From positions 24,259,521-24,323,520 of the forward strand of contig OX291544.1 in assembly GCA_946406115.1 (NCBI GenBank): a stretch of 64,000 nucleotides of DNA, written 5' to 3'. This DNA is from Apoda limacodes. Taxonomy: Eukaryota > Arthropoda > Insecta > Lepidoptera > Limacodidae. Of this stretch, positions 57,253 to 64,000 are shown piece by piece. The position numbers were made by a program, and so were the translations under genes. The stretch's first letter is position 1. The number at the start of each line of letters is the position of its first letter. The notes below the pieces were generated by a model. That model had not been told where the DNA came from and searched no databases. It saw only the letters and a program-made list of their open reading frames with translations.

Positions 57253-58703
57253 AATTTTGTTATTTTTCGTCTAATTCTAAGAAATTTAACTTAATTAAGT
57301 ACCACTACTTAATTAGATTAACTTTTGAACAATCTTTTGATTTCGCTTAATCCAAGATTAATTGCGACACTTTACATTTTGGGTGCGACATAAATTGTAA
57401 AGTGTAAATTACGCTTGTTTTGTTATAAAATTAATGAAAACCAAAAGTTTTCGCACCTCCTGAGGCCTGACCTAACCCCGTGATGTAAAAGCTATTGTAC
57501 TTCTGTTTAAATAATTTAAACTACAAAGCTTTTGTAGTTTCTGTAGAAATGCGTTCTCAAAGTATTTAATAATTGTTGGTGCTCGCGGTTTTACGGATTT
57601 CGGAATAGGTAGCAACTCATTCTCTCTTTCTACTATACGTAGAATATGATATTAAGTGGGGTCGACATTAAAAAAATTAACAAAATGTTAAATTAACATT
57701 TATATACTGCACGTGGTTTAAAAACAAAATCTCTTTTTATCTTTATTACGATAAGATAAATAATATTCTACTTTTAAAATTGAAATAACTTTTCATAAAT
57801 CAGAATATCTGTAGCAAACCTGCCTCGTTAATTACATTCACGTATAAGGTTTCAGTGTTTCACGAAAAGCGTCTGGAGCAATTAAAAGCATTTCAAGTTA
57901 CTCGCTAACTTTAACAAGAACATTAGCTCATCATAAAGATGGCTAAGTAACGGTCTCAGATTATATTTATCTAACAATACGTACCTTTTTATTCACGTTA
58001 AGGGTCCCAATATGTAGTTCGAAATTGATTTTTACAACTTCTTTTTAATCACAAATATATGTTCTTGCTCGTTTATAAAAAAAAAAACTATCAAAACTTA
58101 TTTAAATGAAATTGTTGGTATTGATTGTTTTTGAATATCCCAAAATTCTGAGACTGTACTGTATAAAAGACTTTTTTTGCATAAAAATAATACATTCAGC
58201 CTAAAACTGTACATACGAGGATGTGACGTATATATTTTTACCGTTATGTGAGTTCTCTGTAGTGGAACAAGCCTTTCCTTAGAACAAGGAAGTTTCGGCC
58301 ATAGTCCACCACGCTGGCCTAGTAGACCAAACTATTAACCCCCTGTTTTCGCCATTTTATACAGTTTATCCAGAAATTTCAATAATGGACGCTTCTACGA
58401 ATACAAAATACTTTCAAAGTTATATCAAAACTTATTTAACACAGTGCGTATTATGCGAAATAATCTCTTATTACTTTGCGGTTCATAGCACTTTGCCAAA
58501 GCAGTAACGGATCTCTATAAAGCACAGTAAGGTAATATATAATGCTTACATCCACAATTACTTTGTTGTATGTAATGTTTATCTTGTCGAGCGAAATCAG
58601 TGATTCGTGAGTGGTTAGTCATGCTCGCTCAAACAATGCTAACTCGCTCACTTTACCGAATTTGATTGCATTAAAATATATGCTATAGTATCCATATAGA
58701 AAT
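57253..58703. other. Unassigned AT-rich stretch
   Basis: Nothing recognised. Confidence 0.4.
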
Positions 58704-59345
58704 CAGGGCTGGGCAAAATACATATTATGCTACAGCAAAATAGAAAATTAGAAAATACATTTTTTTCATGTATTTTAAATATGGAATATTGTCAAGTCGT
58801 GTATTATAAATTATTTTTAATGGAAGTACAAATTACAAAATACATTGAGAGCCTTTGATCGCAAGAAATGTTAATGCTCTTATCTAAGAACAACTGTAAC
58901 TTGCATGCCTGAAAATGTAATAATATATTACTTCTGCTCACACACGTAGTAATTATATCACATGTCACAAACTTTACATTTTTCACTTCACGAGTACCTG
59001 GTTTTAATTAAACTTTGTAATGATTTATTTTTCTCTATTTCTATTTGCTTTTTGCATTCAAAGTCCTTATGTTGGAAACTGCAGAAACAAAAACAGCCAA
59101 TAAAAATTGAAAAATATTGCATGTTTTTAGAAAAAGGGAGAAAAATAAAGTACAAAATCAAAATAAATGACGATTGCTAAATTTATGTATGTAAAATGTA
59201 TTTTAAAGTAATAACTATTGAAAATATATACTTAAATATATAATTTACATTTTGAGGTATTAATTAAAATACAAATACAAAATACGTTTTGTATTTCAAA
59301 TACGTATTGCAATTACAAGTAATTCAAATACTGTTTATTTCTGAC
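58704..59345. mobile_element. Possible non-autonomous hAT-type element
   Basis: It starts CAGGGCTGGGCAAAATACA, a typical start for hAT-family elements, and its right part has repeated AAATACAAAATACGTTTTG and ATTTCAAATACGTATT. The right terminus is not a clean inverted copy. Frames at 58804-58986 and 58962-59180 have no transposase motif. Confidence 0.4.
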
Positions 59346-59980
59346 AGAAATACACATATACTTCACACGGCGTGACTTAGTTTTTAAGAGGGAAACTGAC
59401 AAGAGGGAACGAGTTAAAAATTAAGGCATAAGAAAATATTTATAAAACGATTGTTGATAAACATAACTATTACTGGGTACATTGTTTCAATCACTTCAAT
59501 AATATACCTCAATTCTTTTAAGTTTTGTTATTTATATGAAGTCTTTAATGGTCATAAAAGGCATTTTTAATAAGCCAAAATTAAATTTAATTAAATTAAT
59601 AATTTAAATTTAGTCTAAAAGAGAAGATCGTGTCAGAACTTATATTTTTTCTGTTTTTAGGGATTTCATTATAGATTTTGGGGCCCATTGCGTCATGTTC
59701 GTAATGTCTTACTTATTTTTACAAGTTAACATTATGTAGTTCTTAGGTATTTACTATGTCTTGTCTTGCTACATTGCCTTTGATGAATTCGACAACGTCG
59801 AGTAGTCAAGGTGCTGTCATGGAGCTGTCTAGACACTTTTGATTGCCGACTAAATACAATGATGGTTTAAGCTGTGCCACTACCCACTTGGCCTGTTTCT
59901 TTTTCGTTAAACTACAATCTTTTCCAATTACATAGTTGTCTCAAAAAATTTATACTTTGTCGTTAAGATTAAACTTTTAC
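59346..59980. other. Unassigned AT-rich spacer
   Basis: Nothing recognised. Confidence 0.4.
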
Positions 59981-60080
59981 GTATAACTGCATTTCAATAC
60001 GAAAAAATAGTGTCCATTTTGCAATTTATTGTATAACTGCATTTCAATACGAAAAAATAGTGTCCATTTTGCAATTTATT
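59981..60080. repeat. Perfect 50-bp tandem duplication
   Basis: The unit GTATAACTGCATTTCAATAC through GCAATTTATT occurs twice head-to-tail with no difference by eye. Confidence 0.95.
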
Positions 60081-61069
60081 GGTAAAAGTCTGTTTAATAA
60101 GGTAAAAGAAAGATAGCGGACAGCAGGTTGCAGGGGATACCATGGGCTATATTACAAATTACGTTAGCCTGCATCATAAATGAGGTCGAGACCTACATTT
60201 GACACCAGCCTTTATCCCGGCCACCTCAAATGCCATGAGCCCGTCCTTGACGCAACGGGTAAATAGAATATTTATATATAAAAGATTGAACTGACTAAAA
60301 ATACCTATATAAATAAGTATATAGAAATATATATCCACGTACAGCCCAAACTACTGGGGCTAGGACAGTTGAAATTTTTAAAAAAAAGTTTTTGCTGTAA
60401 CGTAAAAGGATTTTGTAAAATTTCCCCTACAGGGGATAATTAGGGGTAATAATTTTGTATGGAAATCTGTCATTTTTGAAGCTCAATGGATATAAAATTA
60501 AGGTGAATCTTTTACCATTTTTGGAAAATCATCTCTTAGAGGGCAAAATTACGGATAGAAATTTGTAGGTTTAATAATTCCGAATATTTGTAAGTAAAAC
60601 AATAAACAGTTGCACACTTTTCACTTAAATATTCACGTAAACTAAGTCACAGGAATAATAATAAATTTGTAGGTTTTTTTTAGTGGAGTAACCCAGTTTT
60701 CTCGCAATTTTACACTGTTTCTTGTGAAAAATAAATAACGTGTTATTTTACGAGATTGGGTGAGATTCGGCTCAACCTCCTTCGCCCCCTAAACACCTCA
60801 CATACCTAATTAATAAACAGTCGTAATTGAATTATTTTGGCTATACAGGGTTAGACAAACTTAGATCCACTGTTTTCCAATACTTGTACAAATTTTTAAT
60901 TCGTTTATTTGTTGTAATGCACGAGCATTAATAATATGTATATTAAATAATGAATAACTTAATATTTACAATAAAATATCCTTAATAAAATCACTAAGCT
61001 GTTCTTACATGTCTATATGTGTAAGGAACATTTAGATATACCTACTTAAGAGAATACGATTCGGAGCGC
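60081..61069. other. Unassigned spacer
   Basis: Nothing recognised. Confidence 0.4.
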
Positions 61070-61379
61070 CTTCATACAAACGAATTTTTCACTTACATTT
61101 GGCAGTTGCTGATGGAACTCTGCGGAATTTTGAAAACATGTTATAGAAATAAATATCTAGGTCTGCAGTGTGCCAGTTTTCTTTAAAAGTTCAAAAGTTA
61201 TACAGAATTCTAGTTTTTCATACAAATGGTTTTAAAAAAGATATCTAGTTAATTAAAAAATTTTACAAGATTTTGGAAAACCACATACATAGGTATTCGG
61301 CTTGGGATTATGAATAAGAAATTTCAGAGTGATTGATCAGTAAATGTCAAAAACAAATAAGAAATTCGTTTGTATGAAG
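61070..61379. mobile_element. TIR element (CTTCATACAAACGAAT family), copy 2
   Basis: It is bounded by CTTCATACAAACGAAT at left and its exact reverse complement ATTCGTTTGTATGAAG at right. About 310 bp, no coding sequence. A diverged, inverted copy is at 48383-48679. Confidence 0.8.
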
Positions 61380-61637
61380 CCCGCTGCGGGCTCAATCGTC
61401 TCTTAACTTCAATATTTTTAGAGAAATCAAAAACTTTTTACCAAAATTAATAACATTCTGTATTGCGTTATGTGTTTCTTCGTCATCTTCATAATTTATC
61501 AATTTAATGGAAATTAATTTTCAATATGGACAAAATTGACAGCTATTAATCAATACTTGTCAGTCTCCTTTTACCAGTTATTACACAAAAAGGTTTTGTG
61601 AAACATTTTGCTGTCAAACTATGCATATCATAAAAAA
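61380..61637. other. Unassigned spacer
   Basis: Nothing recognised. Confidence 0.4.
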
Positions 61638-62050
61638 AAGGGTTCCGTATCCAAATAGCGAGAACGGAACTCCTATAAGTTCGTCATGTCCATTCGTCCG
61701 TTCGTCCATATGTCACTGCCTTATAATTACGCCGTTCTCGAGAAATGTGTCTTTTGTAAACCGCATTACAAATATGTTATAAAACTTGAGAAAAAATAAT
61801 AGGGGTAGAACTCCATACATTGAATTGAGGTACGAAAGTTTTTTTTTCCACACCCCATCATGTAAGATATCATTAAGGCCACGCCCTACTCGAAAGTGCA
61901 GTTTTTAAAATCGATCCCACTGTCCCATTGCAAGTTTCAAACTGGAAAAAAATAATATGGCTTTCAACATTATTTAACTAGAAAGTTACTGTATTTGTTT
62001 AAAGATATTTGTTTAAACATCGGCTTAAAAAAATAACGGCCGAACCTCTC
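61638..62050 (-). repeat. Dispersed repeat of the GGGTTCCG family
   Basis: GGGTTCCGTATCCAAATAGCG, GTTCGTCATGTCCATTCGTC and TAACGGCCGAACCTCTC show the family in the same orientation as 11276-11740. Confidence 0.7.
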
Positions 62051-62053
62051 GTT

Positions 62054-62392
62054 TTAGGGTTCCGTATTCAAAGGATGCCAACGGAGCCCTATTACTAACT
62101 CTACGCTGCCTGTTTATCCGACCATTATAAGGCTCTATCTTTTAGACCGAAATAGGTAGAAGCCTAAATTTTTCACAGAATATGTGTTATAATGGGGGGG
62201 ATTATCTAACAAATGAAAAAAGTTAAAATTTAAGGGCGGTCCCCATACAAGCAAAATTTTTTCGTTGTTTTTGCTCTATCGTAAAAACAGAAAGACAAAC
62301 AAACTTTAAACTTGCAGTGAAAAATAGTGTGAACTCTAAAGTATAACAACAAATCATAAAAACCGGCCAAGTGTGAGGCGGGCCTAAACCAT
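62054..62392 (-). repeat. Dispersed repeat; source sequence of the 50-712 array
   Basis: GGGTTCCGTATTCAAAGG, GATGCCAACGGAGCCCTATT, GGCTCTATCTTTTAGACCGA and a CCGGCCAAGTGTGAGG end. The central part matches the array unit at window start. Confidence 0.75.
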
Positions 62393-62476
62393 TACTATTT
62401 AAATTACCGGTACAACGCCATCAAGTTTATCACTAAGAGAAATAGTAACACATTTATTTGTAGGAAACGATATTTA

Positions 62477-62534
62477 AAGTTAAGCAACGTCGGGCTTGGT
62501 CAGTACTTGGATGGGTGACTACTTAGCGGCACAC
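62477..62534 (+). pseudogene. 5S rRNA fragment (3' half, with internal promoter)
   Basis: AAGTTAAGCAACGTCGGGC and GGTCAGTACTTGGATGGGTGAC match the middle and 3' part of insect 5S rRNA, which includes the TFIIIA/Pol III internal control region. The first ~48 nt of 5S and the last ~15 nt are absent. A run of T's follows at once. It could be a truncated pseudogene or the head of a 5S-derived SINE. Confidence 0.85.
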
Positions 62535-62635
62535 TTTTTTTGCTTGTGTTTGTAAATTACGTAAATAGTAGTAGGTACAGGACGGTTTTTTCTATTTTTA
62601 TTTTTAAAAATTTCTTATCAACTAGCATCATAGCA

Positions 62636-63375
62636 GTTTATATTGGTCCACTGCTGGACATAAGCCTCCTCTATGGCGCGCCATTTCTCCCGGTTCTCTG
62701 CCTTCCGCAGACTAGGCTGGAGGGCGTCCCACGCTTCGCCTTTCCATACGCGGTCTCCACTCTAGTACACGTCTGCTCCATCGGCCATCGGTCCTCCGAC
62801 AGACGTGGCCAGCCCACTGCCACTTCAGCTTGCTAATTCGGCGAGCTATGTCGGTAACTTTAGTTCTCTTCCGGATTTCGATCCCTTGGAGACACTCCGA
62901 GCATAGCTAGCTCCATTGCGAGCTGTGCGACCTTGAACTTGTGGACCAGCCCTGCTGTAAGTGTCCACGTTTCGGCGGCTTAAGTCATGACTGGTAGGAC
63001 GCACTGGTCAAAGACTTTTGTCTTTAGACTTTGCGGTATAGGCGACGTGAAGACTTGACGAAGTTTACCAAATGCTGCCCCAGCTGGATCCTCCTGTCGG
63101 CTTCCTTCTCAAATTGTTCCAGCCCAGTTGGATTTTTGTCCAAGGTACCTACACATAATCCTGGACAACTTCAAGTAACCCGCGACGTATACTGGCATTG
63201 GCACGACGTGTTGGTTGAACATGACTTTTGTCTTATCCAAATTCATGCCAAGGCCCACTCGTCGAGAGGATTCATCTAGGGAGTGCAACATTTCGCTCAG
63301 TTCTTCCAATGACTCTGCCATAATACCGATGTCGTCAGCAAACCTTAGGTGTGCGATGTATTCGCCGTTTATGTT
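62636..63375 (-). pseudogene. RTE-type LINE 3' half
   Basis: On the minus strand: HLRFADDI (near 63350-63325), AESLEELSEMLHSLDESSRRVGLGMNLDKTKVM (63318-63220), then the C-terminal tail through FGKLRQ-like, VLPVMT and the basic WQWAGH/RWPMEQT region, to the tail at GTCCACTGCTGGACATAAGCC (+ strand, about 62646). FADD is readable with its two aspartates. Frames are broken; the 5' half is missing. Confidence 0.85.
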
Positions 63376-63800
63376 TATGCCCCGCCCAGCCTAGTCCGTA
63401 GTTTTGAAGGTTTATAGGTTTATCTGTTACAGGTGGTTAGTATAAAAATGCCGGCGACCAGCATTCTTCTAATGAATTAGTATGAACTTTGTACGTTTTA
63501 TAACTTATGTAGGTCAAAAACAACCATTTACAACCAAAGGTCGAAGTTCACTAAACAAGTATTTTAACTTTCGTAATAAAATCCATTCTATTTGAGTTTC
63601 GGTTGCCACTTAATGTATTGTCAAATACGAAACAAATAGAACTTTTTAACAAGTTTTTCTAGGAGTACTCTTTTATGACAAGTTTGTACCTACCTACATA
63701 GATAGGTATGTACTTAAAGAATAAACATGACTTCGAGAAAACTTGATTTCCTGCCATAAAGGAATTCTTCCTAAAAAATACAACCATACAAACACATATC
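63376..63800. other. Unassigned spacer
   Basis: Nothing recognised. Confidence 0.4.
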
Positions 63801-63804
63801 AGAT

Positions 63805-63900
63805 CAGAGCTTACGGTTTGCCTGATGGTAAGCGGTCAACGAATCCTATGGACGCTCGCAAAACCTGGAGAATCACTCGCGTGTTGCTATAGTAGGGATG
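63805..63900 (-). repeat. LINE 3' tail scrap, reverse
   Basis: GCTTACGGTTTGCCTGATGGTAAGCGGTCA is the reverse of the CTTACCATCAGGCGAAC tail at 36585. Confidence 0.6.
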
Positions 63901-63965
63901 ACAAATACCCATCAAGATTAGAAATATTCTATTTTAACCTAAAACATCTTTTACTTATATTTTAA

Positions 63966-64000
63966 TGACTAGACATTGCCAGCGGCTCCGCCCGCCCTAA
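63966..64000 (+). repeat. Start of a family A-like dispersed repeat, cut by the window end
   Basis: TTGCCAGCGGCTCCGCCCGCCCTAA matches the start of the reverse copy at 37195-37225. Confidence 0.7.

Overview
The window looks like nuclear DNA from a moth or butterfly (Lepidoptera). It is AT-rich, gene-poor, and carries many copies of repeats typical of lepidopteran genomes: the GCGAGTCGGACTCGCG...GGGTTCCG family, RTE-type LINE tails ending at a short TGATGATGA run, an R4/Dong-type LINE, and a 5S rRNA fragment resembling insect 5S. Splice-site-bounded exon structure at 50242-50350 confirms a eukaryote. There are no prokaryotic operons, CRISPR arrays or origins.

Two host coding signals stand out. 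An uninterrupted 462-residue DEG/ENaC (pickpocket-type) channel gene lies on + at 13321-14709. A single 109-bp internal exon with good splice sites lies on + at 50242-50350, so the right part of the window is probably intronic to a gene whose other exons I cannot place.

The largest single object is an LTR retrotransposon of the Ty3/Gypsy type on the minus strand at 16344-24882. It has two near-identical ~0.8-kb LTRs, a CAAT target duplication, a tRNA-Lys-type primer site, a polypurine tract and gag-protease-RT-RNase H-integrase. Stops and frameshifts make it defective. It landed inside an older dispersed repeat, whose two halves flank it.

Layout. 1-0.7 kb: tandem array derived from a dispersed repeat. 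0.7-3.5 kb: two joined RTE LINE relics. 3.7-12.7 kb: dispersed repeats, two minus-strand LINE relics, unclassified spacer. 13.3-14.7 kb: the channel gene. 16.3-24.9 kb: the retrotransposon. 25.1-27.7 kb: tandem repeats, a long hairpin, a LINE scrap and a 29-bp minisatellite. 28.5-31.5 kb: a LINE relic with a second LINE fragment nested in it. 32.3-38.9 kb: dispersed repeats and LINE scraps. 39.6-42.3 kb: an R4/Dong-like LINE relic. 42.6-45.8 kb: a TIR element, a dispersed repeat and a dead Tc1/mariner-like transposase. 45.8-64 kb: mostly unassigned AT-rich DNA with miniature inverted-repeat elements, the exon, SINE-like pieces, the 5S fragment and an RTE relic.

The genes do not work together as a system. 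The window is a record of nested transposition around sparse host sequence. I found no convincing new multi-gene system. The most unusual items are the 29-bp alternating minisatellite, the 41-bp-arm hairpin, the 5S promoter fragment, the foldback elements and the young-but-broken retrotransposon. Boundaries of degraded elements are approximate, since all matches were judged by eye.
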